Positions 30,393 to 39,291 of a stretch of 51,912 nucleotides of DNA are shown in pieces. How positions within the stretch are numbered: the first letter of the stretch is position 1; every line of letters starts with the position of its first letter. The stretch is taken from positions 1 through 51,912 of the forward strand of contig JFMF01000412.1 in assembly GCA_000635535.1 (NCBI GenBank), in the 5' to 3' direction. The position numbers were made by a program, and so were the translations under genes. The notes under the pieces were generated by a model. It was not told the origin of the DNA and did no database searches. It worked only from the letters and a program-made list of their open reading frames with translations. The DNA comes from Prochlorococcus sp. scB243_496M6 (GTDB lineage Bacteria; Cyanobacteriota; Cyanobacteriia; PCC-6307; Cyanobiaceae).

Positions 30393-30423
30393 TAGGCTTA
30401 ATCAAATTATCAATTTGAGCCTA
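30393..30423 (+). promoter_or_regulatory. Hairpin in the rplU leader
   Basis: An inverted repeat TAGGCT-TAAT-CAAATT-ATC-AATTTG-AGCCTA gives twelve base pairs with a four-base bulge and a three-base loop, ending 16 bases before the rplU ATG. No T-run follows, so it is not a terminator; the position suits autoregulation by a ribosomal protein. The role is inference. Confidence 0.5.
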
Positions 30424-30439
30424 GTAGCGTCTTTAAGAT

Positions 30440-30880
30440 ATGGCAAATTCTAAAAACTCCTCAAACAATTCTTCAAAAAGTAATGAGATGTACGCTATTG
30501 CTGAAACTTCTGGCCAACAATTTTGGTTCGAAGTTAATAGATACTATGACATAGACAGGTTAAATGCGAAAGAGAAAGATAAGATAGTACTAGAAAAAGT
30601 TTTGCTTTTAAAAGACAAAGACTCTATCACTGTTGGGAAACCATACGTTAAGGATGCAAAAATTGAATTAGAAGTTGTCTCCCATAGAAGAGATAAGAAG
30701 ATTCTTGTATACAAAATGCGTCCAAAAAAAAAGACAAGAAGAAAAATGGGACACAGGCAAGAACTTACAAGAGTTATGGTAAAATCAATATCAATAGGTA
30801 AAGCCAATCCTAAGTCTTCTTCAAAAAAAGAAACTGTTAAGAAGGAAACTAAACCAAAATCCGTAAAATCTACAAATTAA
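30440..30880 (+). CDS. rplU: Ribosomal protein L21 with C-terminal extension
   Basis: Large-subunit protein bL21. The core (about residues 16-115) carries YAIAETSGQQFWFEVNRYYDIDR and the basic MRPKKKTRRKMGHRQELTRV stretch that contacts 23S rRNA. At 146 residues it exceeds the usual 100-120; the additional part is a Ser/Asn-rich N-terminus and a Lys/Ser-rich tail. rpmA follows after nine bases, the standard rplU-rpmA operon. Confidence 0.95.
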   Translation: MANSKNSSNNSSKSNEMYAIAETSGQQFWFEVNRYYDIDRLNAKEKDKIVLEKVLLLKDKDSITVGKPYVKDAKIELEVVSHRRDKKILVYKMRPKKKTRRKMGHRQELTRVMVKSISIGKANPKSSSKKETVKKETKPKSVKSTN

Positions 30881-30889
30881 ACACTTCTA

Positions 30890-31150
30890 ATGGCACATAA
30901 AAAAGGAACAGGTTCCACAAGAAACGGCCGAGATTCAAATTCCAAAAGACTGGGCGTAAAAGCTTATGGTGGGGAAAAAGTAACTGCTGGATCAATTATA
31001 ATTCGCCAAAGAGGTACATCATTTCTGCCAGGAAACAATGTTGGTAAAGGCAAAGATGACACCCTTTTTGCACTCAAAGAAGGCACTGTAAGTTTCGAAA
31101 GCATTAAAAGAAATTTAAGAAATAGAAAAAGAGTTAATATTGTTCTCTAA
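30890..31150 (+). CDS. rpmA: Ribosomal protein L27
   Basis: Large-subunit protein bL27, 86 residues, whose N-terminal [20 protein letters not shown] reaches toward the peptidyl-transferase centre. The signature [17 protein letters not shown] is intact. The last 50 bases of the gene are part of a 58-base tandem duplication that continues past the stop codon. Confidence 0.96.
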   Translation: MAHKKGTGSTRNGRDSNSKRLGVKAYGGEKVTAGSIIIRQRGTSFLPGNNVGKGKDDTLFALKEGTVSFESIKRNLRNRKRVNIVL

Positions 31151-31216
31151 TTTTCTGAGCATTTAAAGAAATTTAAGAAATAGAAAAAGAGTTAATATTG
31201 TTTTCTAATTTTCTGT
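31101..31216 (+). repeat. 58-base tandem duplication of the rpmA 3' end
   Basis: Copy 1 is 31101-31158 and copy 2 is 31159-31216. They match at 55 of 58 positions (differences at 31106/31164, 31145/31203 and 31158/31216). Copy 1 encodes the last 16 residues of L27 and its stop. Copy 2 lies outside rpmA; read on the other strand it encodes the last 13 residues of the neighbouring methyltransferase. Confidence 0.95.
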
Positions 31217-31940
31217 AAGCTCTTGTAGTTATGAGGCTCGGATGAAATACTTCTAAAAAATTTGATTGCAGTGTCTCAAAAAACTTTTCAACTATTTGAC
31301 TATCGTCTACATGAAATGGATATTCATTGTTATCGCCTTTGTAAAAATACCAATTGAAGAGAGCAATAGAATTACTATCCATAATCCCTCTGAAAGTATT
31401 AATTTGAGAAGCTGGATCTGCAAGATGTTCCAAAACATCAAGACAAACTATCGTATCAAATTTCAATATTTGTGTATCTTGAATTGTATTACAGAAGGTA
31501 AGTTTTTTTTCGACTCCTAATTTCTTAGCCCTGTATTCAACAAATTTTCTATTTGTTTGATTAATATCTACAAAAAAAACATGCTTAACTTTTGAAGACA
31601 TAGCGTTAGCTAAGGCATGAGTACCAATACCTCCTCCAAAATCTAAAACTAAATCTCTAGAAAATCTTTGCTGAAGTTTTAAAGTATCAGCGATGTAGTC
31701 ACTACTTGTGATGTGCCAAGCAGCCAAATCAGCTACATGCTTATCTCCCACAATCTCAGTATAAAAATCTGAAACATCATTTAAAGCATCTCCAGGATGG
31801 GAATTTGCCAAATTCATCTTTGCATTTGCAAGGAATCCATCTAAATCACATTCTCTAATTGAAAAATATTCCATTAAATGTGATTTCAAATTAAAAGCAT
31901 TGTCTAAAAACTCTCTTAAAATGAAATTATTCTTTTGCAA
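31173..31940 (-). CDS. Class I SAM-dependent methyltransferase, specificity unknown
   Basis: Rossmann-fold methyltransferase. Motif I is LVLDFGGGIGTHALA, motif II an acidic residue in VFFVDINQ, and the later FDTIVCLDVLEHLADP matches the common motif IV region. The listed start is a TTG; an ATG at 31874 would give 233 residues and is equally plausible. The C-terminal 13 residues are read from the second copy of the rpmA duplication. It lies antisense between rpmA and truB, which in related genomes are often adjacent, so it may be an insertion. The substrate cannot be inferred. Confidence 0.75.
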   Translation of the reverse strand: MQKNNFILREFLDNAFNLKSHLMEYFSIRECDLDGFLANAKMNLANSHPGDALNDVSDFYTEIVGDKHVADLAAWHITSSDYIADTLKLQQRFSRDLVLDFGGGIGTHALANAMSSKVKHVFFVDINQTNRKFVEYRAKKLGVEKKLTFCNTIQDTQILKFDTIVCLDVLEHLADPASQINTFRGIMDSNSIALFNWYFYKGDNNEYPFHVDDSQIVEKFFETLQSNFLEVFHPSLITTRAYRKLENNINSFSIS

Positions 31941-32016
31941 TTTCTTACTCTAAATTTCCAATAACAAAATCATAGAATGTTCATAAATCTTTCTCAAAGT
32001 ATTCTTAATATTAAAA

Positions 32017-32940
32017 ATGGAAACTAAAGATGGATTCTTAGTGATTAATAAAGATAAAGGCTGTACCTCTCATGATTGTGTTAAACAAATAAGGAGGTTA
32101 CTAAATACAAAAAAGGTCGGACACACAGGAACTCTTGACCCTGAAGTTGTAGGAACATTACCAATCGCTATCGGCAGTGCAACAAGATTTATTCAATATC
32201 TTCCTCAAGGTAAAACTTACATTGGACAAATTAAATTAGGGATAAGAACTAAAACTGATGATATTCACGGAGAAATAATTAATCAAAAAAGTTGGCCTAA
32301 AATCAGTGATGAAAAATTAGATCAATACTTAAATAGATTTAGAGGAATTATTAAACAAATTCCCCCGAAAGTATCTAGTGTGCATGTTAATGGTGAGAGA
32401 GCTTATAAAAAATCTTTCAGGAATGAAATTTTTGAATTAGCGCCAAGAGAAGTAAAAATAGACGAACTTATATTAATGAAATGGGACCAAATTAACGGAA
32501 TTATAGAAATAAAAATCAAATGTTCAGCTGGCACATATATAAGATCAATCGCGAGAGATATAGGAGAAATTCTCAATTCCGAAGGTTGCCTTCTACAACT
32601 AAAAAGAATTTCAGCTTGTGGCTTTGATGAAGCAAACTCGATAAAAATATCTGACATCGAAAAAGAAAAAGGAAAGAAAAACTCGAAAAATTTTATTATT
32701 CCAACAATTTCTGCTCTTAATCATATTTCAACATTTGTCTTAAGTAATGAAGAACAAATCAATTTTTGGCAAACAGGAAGAGCGATTAAAGTTGATATTA
32801 ATTACTTCCAGGAAAGCAAATCTCTTGACTATAAAAAACCCATAAAAGTAATAGATAAAAAACAAAAATTACTTGGAATAGGCTTCTTAAATAAAGAGCA
32901 ATCTAATATAAATCCAAAATTAGTCCTTAATGCTAAGTAA
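32017..32940 (+). CDS. truB: tRNA pseudouridine(55) synthase
   Basis: Makes pseudouridine 55 in the T loop of tRNAs. It has 307 residues with catalytic D41 in [16 protein letters not shown], and later [14 protein letters not shown]-terminal domain of about 80 residues after position 225 is less conserved. It is in line with rplU-rpmA but separated from them by the antisense methyltransferase gene. Three bases separate its stop from the convergent SpoIID-like gene. Confidence 0.94.
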   Translation: METKDGFLVINKDKGCTSHDCVKQIRRLLNTKKVGHTGTLDPEVVGTLPIAIGSATRFIQYLPQGKTYIGQIKLGIRTKTDDIHGEIINQKSWPKISDEKLDQYLNRFRGIIKQIPPKVSSVHVNGERAYKKSFRNEIFELAPREVKIDELILMKWDQINGIIEIKIKCSAGTYIRSIARDIGEILNSEGCLLQLKRISACGFDEANSIKISDIEKEKGKKNSKNFIIPTISALNHISTFVLSNEEQINFWQTGRAIKVDINYFQESKSLDYKKPIKVIDKKQKLLGIGFLNKEQSNINPKLVLNAK

Positions 32941-32943
32941 CCT

Positions 32944-34143
32944 CTATAGGTAATCTTTTCTAAAAGGTTTAATCTGAACACCCTTATAAAAATGCTTTAA
33001 TATTCTTTCAGCTTTTTGGCCTCTAGACGCCAAATATTTAGCCCCCCATTGACTCATTCCTACTCCATGACCTGATCCCTGTCCAAAAACTATCAACCCT
33101 TTCTTTTGGGAAGTATTGTTGTTTAATTCTTCCTCAAAAAATTTAAATCTCATAAAATTACTGTTAAGTCCTAATCTTGTTCTTAAAGCTACCCCAGACA
33201 TTTGATCAGAACCATAAGCTCCAATAAGTTTTAAACTTTTTACCCTCCCTGTACTAGTAATATCTTGAATCTCTATATTTTTTAAACCTCCAATCTTTGG
33301 AAATAAATTTAATAATTCATTACTCGAAATTTTTTTTTGCCATCTAAATTGTGGATTATTTTTATCAAAATCTTTCACACTTGATAAATATGGATATTCA
33401 TTCTTCCATACATCTTGACTATTTTCAGTCATTCCACCTGAGCTGCTATGAAACAAAGCATTAATTAATTTATTTTTATACGTTAAAACTAAAGATCTTG
33501 TACTTTTAACGGCTCTGATAGTTTTATAAGTTCTTGATTCCAAGCCATTGTAGACTTGATTTTTCTGGGTTGAATCTATATCAAATAAATTATTTCCCTT
33601 TTGCTTTAAAGCATAAGTTCTTGAGGCAATCGCTTGTGCCTTTAATGCTTCAATAGGCCATTTTGTTGGCATTTCTGAACCCACTACGCTGTGAAGGTAT
33701 TTTTCTATTCCTAAAACATTTACTACCAATATTTCGGAGTCAAGTACAAAGAGATTAAGCTTACCAGCAAATCTCTTCTGACCTACCCATATACCTCTTC
33801 CATCAGAAGAACTCACTTGAAATTGTTGATTACTGTTTAAGTCATATTTTTTTTGTTTATTCTTATCAAAATATAAAATTTTTCTATTTTTCTCATTTTT
33901 CAAAGTTAAGCCTTTTATTTTTTTGCTTGAAAAAAATTTCCCCTCTATAGTTAAAGGAATTGATCTATCTGATCTGATCCTTAAATTTTTATTTTTTGAT
34001 ATCAAAACTCTAATTATTGGCTCTCTAGATGCAAAAACACTTTGACTCTGAAAAACACAAATAAATAAAATGATAATCAGGCAACATTTACTATAATTAA
34101 TTTTAAATTTAAGTATCACTTTGTTTAAAAAACAAATGCTCAA
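32944..34143 (-). CDS. SpoIID/LytB-domain protein, secreted
   Basis: Predicted exported cell-wall protein. An N-terminal hydrophobic stretch (CLIIILFICVFQSQSVFA) looks like a signal peptide. The SpoIID core is marked by SEMPTKWPIEALKAQAIASRTYAL and GQGSGHGVGMSQWGAKYLA. In Bacillus, SpoIID is a lytic transglycosylase at the septum; in cyanobacteria the role is only inferred to be peptidoglycan remodelling. There is no ATG near the N-terminus; it starts at TTG 34143 or at a GTG eight codons later. Confidence 0.85.
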   Translation of the reverse strand: MSICFLNKVILKFKINYSKCCLIIILFICVFQSQSVFASREPIIRVLISKNKNLRIRSDRSIPLTIEGKFFSSKKIKGLTLKNEKNRKILYFDKNKQKKYDLNSNQQFQVSSSDGRGIWVGQKRFAGKLNLFVLDSEILVVNVLGIEKYLHSVVGSEMPTKWPIEALKAQAIASRTYALKQKGNNLFDIDSTQKNQVYNGLESRTYKTIRAVKSTRSLVLTYKNKLINALFHSSSGGMTENSQDVWKNEYPYLSSVKDFDKNNPQFRWQKKISSNELLNLFPKIGGLKNIEIQDITSTGRVKSLKLIGAYGSDQMSGVALRTRLGLNSNFMRFKFFEEELNNNTSQKKGLIVFGQGSGHGVGMSQWGAKYLASRGQKAERILKHFYKGVQIKPFRKDYL

Positions 34144-34208
34144 TTTGCCTAAGTTTGACTAAAAGTCTAGATTTAATCCAGATATAAAAATAAAAATATC
34201 ATAAATAA

Positions 34209-35147
34209 GTGAATATCACCTTCTTAGGAACAAGCTCAGGAGTTCCATCCTTAACGAGAAATGTTTCTTCCCTAGCACTTAAATTATCACAGTCATCAGA
34301 AGTTTGGCTTTTTGATTGTGGAGAGGGAACGCAACATCAAATAATGAAAAGCAATATTAAATCTTCTCAAATCAAGAAAATATTTATTACACATATGCAT
34401 GGAGATCATATTTATGGTTTACCTGGACTTTTAGCTACCTTAGGTTTATCAGGAAATAGTCAGGGTATTGAAATTTACGGTCCTTCAGAGTTGAAAAGTT
34501 TTATAAATTCTGCACTTAAAAGTAGTTTTTGCAAATTATCGTTCCCATTGCATTTTGTGGAAGTTGAAAATTTTGCATCAGAAAAAAAAATCTTATTTGA
34601 AAACAACAAGATAAAAGTTAACTGCGCCTGTCTTAAACATAAAATACCTGCTTATGGTTATCGAGTTAGTGAAAAAGATAAACCAGGTATATTTGATATC
34701 AAAAAAGCAGAGTCTCTTAAAATAGCACCTGGACCAATTTATGCAGAACTGCAACAAGGTAAAAAAGTAGTATTAGCAGATGGTAGGACATTTGATGGGA
34801 AAGAATTCTGTGGACCCCCTAGAGAGGGTGAAAGTTTTGTTTATTGCACAGATACAATCTTTAGTGAATCAGCTGTTTTACTATCAAAAAATGCCGATTT
34901 ACTCGTACATGAATCGACTTTTTCAGAGGAGGATGAGAGCATGGCATACGAAAAATTACATTCCACAACAATCATGGCTGCCAAAACAGCATTATTGTCT
35001 AACACAAAAAAATTAATTATTACTCATTTAAGTCCAAGATATACCAATAAAAATTCAATTACCCCAAGCGATTTGCTTAAAGAGGCTCAAAAAGTTTTTC
35101 CAAATACTCAGCTTGCAAAAGATTTTTTAACCGCAGAAATAAAATAA
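34209..35147 (+). CDS. rnz: Ribonuclease Z
   Basis: Metallo-beta-lactamase-fold endonuclease that matures tRNA 3' ends; essential here because the tRNA genes lack an encoded CCA. In 312 residues it has the zinc motif THMHGDHIYGLPGL (H62, H64, D66, H67), the later KHKIPAYGYR exosite-like stretch, and ITHLSPRY near the C-terminus. GTG start at 34209; the conserved ITFLGTSSGVP follows immediately, fixing it. Confidence 0.94.
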   Translation: MNITFLGTSSGVPSLTRNVSSLALKLSQSSEVWLFDCGEGTQHQIMKSNIKSSQIKKIFITHMHGDHIYGLPGLLATLGLSGNSQGIEIYGPSELKSFINSALKSSFCKLSFPLHFVEVENFASEKKILFENNKIKVNCACLKHKIPAYGYRVSEKDKPGIFDIKKAESLKIAPGPIYAELQQGKKVVLADGRTFDGKEFCGPPREGESFVYCTDTIFSESAVLLSKNADLLVHESTFSEEDESMAYEKLHSTTIMAAKTALLSNTKKLIITHLSPRYTNKNSITPSDLLKEAQKVFPNTQLAKDFLTAEIK

Positions 35148-35221
35148 ACTGCAACAGTTCGTTAGCAGGAGCGTTGTAAATGACCAACCCATGAAATAAT
35201 AGTCTTAGGTTTTTCTATTTG

Positions 35222-35782
35222 ATGTCGATCGAAATGGTCTCTATTTTTTCATCACTACATAAGTCTTGTAAAAGACTATTTATTTTTCTTCCATTAATTA
35301 TTGGGTTACTTATTCATCCAATATCTGCAAGTGCACTTTATCCTAGTGATCCTTCATCAGTTGACGTTCTAAAAGATGATCTTCACGGTGCTGACCTTCA
35401 TAATACCGAATATGTTAAATATGATTTATCTAATCAAGATTTAGGAGAAGCTAATCTTCAAGGCGCATATATGAGTGTCACTACAGCAAAAAACTCTAGT
35501 TTTAAAGGAGCCAATATGACAGACCTCATTGCATATGCAACACGTTTCGATAATGCTGACTTTACTGATGCAAATCTTACTAATGGTGAGCTAATGAAAA
35601 GTGTTTTTGATGGAGCAATTATTGATGGGGCAGACTTTACTGATGCAAATCTTGATCTTTCTCAGAGAAAATCATTATGTGAAAGAGCTAGTGGAACTAA
35701 CTCACAAACTGGAGTTAATACAATTGATAGTCTTGAATGCACTGGCTTAAAAGGTTACATGCCTCCAAAGCCAAAAGCATAA
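35222..35782 (+). CDS. Pentapeptide-repeat protein, exported
   Basis: About 186 residues from the ATG at 35222. A signal peptide is clear (KRLFIFLPLIIGLLIHPISASA), so the protein is likely in the thylakoid lumen or periplasm. Residues 55-145 contain A(D/N)LXX-type repeats such as DLHGADLHN, EANLQGAY and two near-identical FTDANL units also visible as DNA repeats. The C-terminal part has a pair of cysteines. Function unknown. A strong terminator follows. Confidence 0.85.
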   Translation: MSIEMVSIFSSLHKSCKRLFIFLPLIIGLLIHPISASALYPSDPSSVDVLKDDLHGADLHNTEYVKYDLSNQDLGEANLQGAYMSVTTAKNSSFKGANMTDLIAYATRFDNADFTDANLTNGELMKSVFDGAIIDGADFTDANLDLSQRKSLCERASGTNSQTGVNTIDSLECTGLKGYMPPKPKA

Positions 35783-35791
35783 TATTTAAAG

Positions 35792-36160
35792 CTAACCAAT
35801 TTCAGAAGGGAAGATATTACCAGGCTCTTTTGAGCCTGGTTTTTTGCTATACCACCATTCTTGTATATCAGAAGAAAATTTCTTTGAAAAAAGAGTTATA
35901 ACTGTCTCAACAGGTTTTGATCCAGGCTCCAAAATCTGAACTGAGTAAGATGGGCATTTTCTTGAAGCCATATCAGCAACGAACCTAGACCCTATTCTTC
36001 TCCAACTAGGCTCCTTACTTCTCCAAGCAAGCCTTGAGCAGGGCCAAGGTAACTCTTCCCTATCATAAAGTCTGCAACATGGGCCAATTACCTTATAACT
36101 GTGCTGACCACCATAACTTGATTGAACACTGCCAGTCTTGAAAAATTCAAATTTACCCAT
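35792..36160 (-). CDS. Conserved cyanobacterial protein, unknown function
   Basis: Soluble protein of 122 residues, rich in Arg, Trp and Ser. A cysteine pair GPCCRLYDREELPWPCSR and a later RKCPSY may bind metal. No domain name recognised, but the segment WRRIGSRFVADMASRKCPSYS looks conserved in character. The C-terminal codons (35820-35845) coincide with a plus-strand terminator. It lies just downstream of the petF terminator on the same strand, so it needs its own promoter or read-through. Confidence 0.72.
   Translation of the reverse strand: MGKFEFFKTGSVQSSYGGQHSYKVIGPCCRLYDREELPWPCSRLAWRSKEPSWRRIGSRFVADMASRKCPSYSVQILEPGSKPVETVITLFSKKFSSDIQEWWYSKKPGSKEPGNIFPSEIG
35820..35845 (+). terminator. 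Rho-independent terminator of the pentapeptide gene
   Basis: Perfect 8-base-pair stem CCAGGCTC / GAGCCTGG with a TTTT loop, followed by six T residues on the plus strand. It starts 37 bases past the pentapeptide stop codon and lies inside the C-terminal coding part of the minus-strand gene. Confidence 0.9.
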
Positions 36161-36164
36161 TCAC

Positions 36165-36196
36165 AAAAAAAAAAAGCCACCTTCATAGAGGGTGGC
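36165..36196 (-). terminator. Rho-independent terminator of petF
   Basis: Read on the minus strand, stem GCCACC / GGTGGC with a nine-base loop is followed by eleven T residues. It lies 46 bases past the ferredoxin stop codon. Confidence 0.88.
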
Positions 36197-36241
36197 AGAG
36201 AAATAATCAATAATCAACTTCGAAAAGTTAAATTTTTATAA

Positions 36242-36541
36242 TTAGTACAATTCTTCCTCAGCATGAGTTGTAATTGTTACGTCAGATGTTGGATAAGCAA
36301 CACAAGTAAGAACGAAACCAGCTTCTAGTTGGTCGTCATCCAAGAAACTTTGATCAGACTGATCAACACTACCTGAAGTAACTTTTCCAGCACATGTTGA
36401 ACATGCACCAGCTCTGCAGGAATAAGGAAGGTCGATACCTTGTTCTTCAGCCGCATCGAGGATGTATTGGTCGTCAGGTACTTCAATAGTTGAATTGAGA
36501 CCTTCACCTTCGCTGATGAGAGTAACTTTGTAAGAAGCCAT
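36242..36541 (-). CDS. petF: Plant-type [2Fe-2S] ferredoxin
   Basis: Soluble electron carrier from photosystem I to FNR and other reductases. The 99-residue protein has the four cluster cysteines C42, C47, C50 and C80 in CRAGACSTC and VLTC. The acidic surface and the length match photosynthetic ferredoxins. ATG at 36541 and a dedicated terminator suggest a monocistronic, strongly expressed gene. Upstream is a 134-base gap that must hold its promoter. Confidence 0.96.
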   Translation of the reverse strand: MASYKVTLISEGEGLNSTIEVPDDQYILDAAEEQGIDLPYSCRAGACSTCAGKVTSGSVDQSDQSFLDDDQLEAGFVLTCVAYPTSDVTITTHAEEELY

Positions 36542-36675
36542 TTAAATAAAAAATTGTTGGTAATTAATACCTATCAAATACATTTTTAACATCGATTAGG
36601 TCGATATGTGAGATTTTGAAGTAAAAAATGACACAATAAAATGTATGAAAGAGTATCTATAAGAAAAACTTATAC

Positions 36676-37587
36676 TTAGGGTGGATTACTGGCTTTTTGC
36701 GCAGAAATGCATGCCCAATCTTTTCTAGTTGATACATCCAATAATTTCAAGTCATGCTGAATTAATATTTTTATAATTTCATCCTTTTGTGAATTCAGAA
36801 TTCCACTGAAAATCACTTCCCCATTGTTTCTCAAGCACTTATAGATATTTGGAATCATTCCCTTTATTACTTCAGCAAGAATATTGCATAAAACAAAATC
36901 AAATTGTTCAAGTTGATTTTTTAAAATTACCTCATTAAAAGATCCCAAATATGTATTTAATTTGTTTAAATTTCCGAAATTTAGTTGGAAATTAGATTTT
37001 GTTGAATTTATTGCTAAATAATCATTATCCACTGCACAAACCTCTTTTGCGCCAAGTAATCTTGCGGCGACACTTAAAATCCCGCTACCGCTCCCAATAT
37101 CTAATACCTTTTTATCAGAAAATAAAATATTCTCCATTTTTTCCAAGCAAAGATAAGTTGAAGGATGACTTCCTGTACCAAAAGCCGCTCCAGGATCAAT
37201 TTTTATGATTTGTTTATCTTTAAATTTTTTATTTAGATTTATCCAACAAGGCAATATTAAAAAATGATTTCCTACTAATTCAGGAGCCCAATATTTCTTC
37301 CAACTTGTTAACCAATCCTCCTCTTTTATAATACTCCATTTAAAAAATTTATTCTTAGGGGGATTAATATTTAAAAGTTTACTAATTATTTTTTCAAAAC
37401 TATTTCTAGAACTCTCATCCCAATCATCAATTGGGAGCCATATATTAACTTCTTTTTTATTTTCATTTTTAATTAAATATTCAAATGAAAAACTAAATAT
37501 TCCCAGCTCATTTAATTTCCAAATAATAATTTCTTCAGAATGACTTTCTATCAGGAAAGTTAGTTTAAACCAATCTTTAATTTCCAT
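36676..37587 (-). CDS. prmA: Ribosomal protein L11 methyltransferase
   Basis: SAM-dependent methyltransferase that trimethylates L11. It has 303 residues, with the conserved [14 protein letters not shown] at 131-144, the SAM motif DIGSGSG at 163-169 and [10 protein letters not shown] later. The divergent N-terminal 90 residues would be the substrate-recognition domain. It is 18 bases downstream of serA in the same direction. Confidence 0.93.
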   Translation of the reverse strand: MEIKDWFKLTFLIESHSEEIIIWKLNELGIFSFSFEYLIKNENKKEVNIWLPIDDWDESSRNSFEKIISKLLNINPPKNKFFKWSIIKEEDWLTSWKKYWAPELVGNHFLILPCWINLNKKFKDKQIIKIDPGAAFGTGSHPSTYLCLEKMENILFSDKKVLDIGSGSGILSVAARLLGAKEVCAVDNDYLAINSTKSNFQLNFGNLNKLNTYLGSFNEVILKNQLEQFDFVLCNILAEVIKGMIPNIYKCLRNNGEVIFSGILNSQKDEIIKILIQHDLKLLDVSTRKDWACISAQKASNPP

Positions 37588-37605
37588 TAACTAGTTTAAG
37601 CCACT

Positions 37606-39192
37606 TCATAGAGTAACTGGATTAGCGTTGGTAATCCCATCTACTTCAATAATGGTATCAAGCAACTTATTAGGTATTGGATCATCAATACTTAGAACCA
37701 TAACAGCTTCCCCTCTAACAATTTTGCGCCCAACTTGCATTGAGGCAATATTTACATTGTTGCTACCTAATAAAGACCCCAGCTTGCCAATAATGCCTGG
37801 CATATCTCTGTGCCTAGTAACCAACATATATCTGCTTGGTGATACATTAACTGGGTATTGATCAATACTAATAATTCTTAATTCCCCATCAGCAAAAATG
37901 CTTCCCGCTACGCTATGGTCGCCGTTATCTCCATAAGTGGTTAACTGAAGTGATCCACTAGCAAATTCAGGTCTTGCCTCATCTTTATTCTCGACTACTG
38001 AAATACCTCTTGAATCTGCTTCTAGCGAAGCATTCACATAATTAATCCTATCTCCCAAAGCTTTACTTAGAAGGCCTTTTAGACTAGCTATTATTAATGG
38101 CTGAGAAGGATGTTGAACAAATTCACCTTGAAGCTTTACTTCTAGTTTCTGTATCTGCCCACCTGAAAGCTGGCTTATAAGCAGACCCATGGTTTCAGCT
38201 AACTGCAAATGAGGTTTCAAACTATCCATAATATCAGGGCTCAAACCTGGAATATTTACTGCAGTTCTAGCAGATAAACCAAGTAAGACATCCCTTATTT
38301 GTTCCGCAACATCAACAGCTACATTTTCTTGTGCTTCCCGAGTAGATGCTCCTAAGTGGGGGGTAAGAATAAGATTCTTTTCAACCTTCAAAAGTGGTGA
38401 ATTAGATTCCAAAGGTTCTTTAGAAAAGACATCTATTGCAGCACCTGCAATCAATGATTGATTTAAAGCTTGTGCTAATGCCTCTTCATCAATCAAGCCT
38501 CCTCGAGCACAATTAATTAATTTTGCGCTACTTTTCATATTTTTAAGCACCTCCATATTTACTAAATTCTCTGTCTCTGGTGTGCGAGGTAAATGCAAAG
38601 TTACATAATCGGATTGTTGGAATAAATCTTCTAGATCAGATAGTTTAACTTGGATTTGTTGAGCTCTTTCAGTTGAAACAAAGGGATCATATCCGCAAAC
38701 TTCCATTCCTAATGCATTAGCAACTTTTGCTACATGAGCACCAATTTTCCCTAAACCTACTACACCTAATTTTTTCTTATAAAGCTCATTCCCAACGAAT
38801 TTCTTTCTCTCCCATTTACCTAACAAAGTACTACTATTAGCAATTGGAATATGCCTAGATAAGGCCAACATCATAGCTATAGTATGTTCAGCCGCTGCTA
38901 TTGTGTTACCCCCTGGAGAATTAACAACAAGGACTCCTTTTTGCGTAGCAGCTTTAACATTTACATTATCGACTCCAACTCCTGCTCTCCCAATGATTCT
39001 CAGTTTACTTGAAGAGTTAATAATTTCTTCGGACACTTGAGTACCAGAGCGAATCATTAAAGCATCATAATCCTTAATAATGGAAGCTAACTCAGAGTCT
39101 GAGATCCCTATCTTCTGATCAACCTGAGCAACTTGTGAAAGAATATCGATTCCTTTTTGATCAATTGGATCTGTAATGAGAACTTTTGTCAT
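37606..39192 (-). CDS. serA: D-3-phosphoglycerate dehydrogenase
   Basis: First step of the phosphorylated serine pathway. At 528 residues it is the long form: substrate domain, NAD-binding domain with GLGKIG at 146-151 and NCARGGLIDEEAL, catalytic His in LTPHLGAST, an intervening (ASB) domain and a C-terminal ACT domain from about residue 455 (YMLVTRHRDMPGIIGKLGSLL) that may sense serine. The 99-base gap to the divergent 39292 gene holds both promoters. Confidence 0.95.
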   Translation of the reverse strand: MTKVLITDPIDQKGIDILSQVAQVDQKIGISDSELASIIKDYDALMIRSGTQVSEEIINSSSKLRIIGRAGVGVDNVNVKAATQKGVLVVNSPGGNTIAAAEHTIAMMLALSRHIPIANSSTLLGKWERKKFVGNELYKKKLGVVGLGKIGAHVAKVANALGMEVCGYDPFVSTERAQQIQVKLSDLEDLFQQSDYVTLHLPRTPETENLVNMEVLKNMKSSAKLINCARGGLIDEEALAQALNQSLIAGAAIDVFSKEPLESNSPLLKVEKNLILTPHLGASTREAQENVAVDVAEQIRDVLLGLSARTAVNIPGLSPDIMDSLKPHLQLAETMGLLISQLSGGQIQKLEVKLQGEFVQHPSQPLIIASLKGLLSKALGDRINYVNASLEADSRGISVVENKDEARPEFASGSLQLTTYGDNGDHSVAGSIFADGELRIISIDQYPVNVSPSRYMLVTRHRDMPGIIGKLGSLLGSNNVNIASMQVGRKIVRGEAVMVLSIDDPIPNKLLDTIIEVDGITNANPVTL

Positions 39193-39291
39193 TTAAGATT
39201 GGTTCTTTAATCTTTTACTTTAACTTAATCTATAGTGTATGTATCTTATTTTATTAATTTGAATAACACACAAACATTTGAGGATTGAAAT

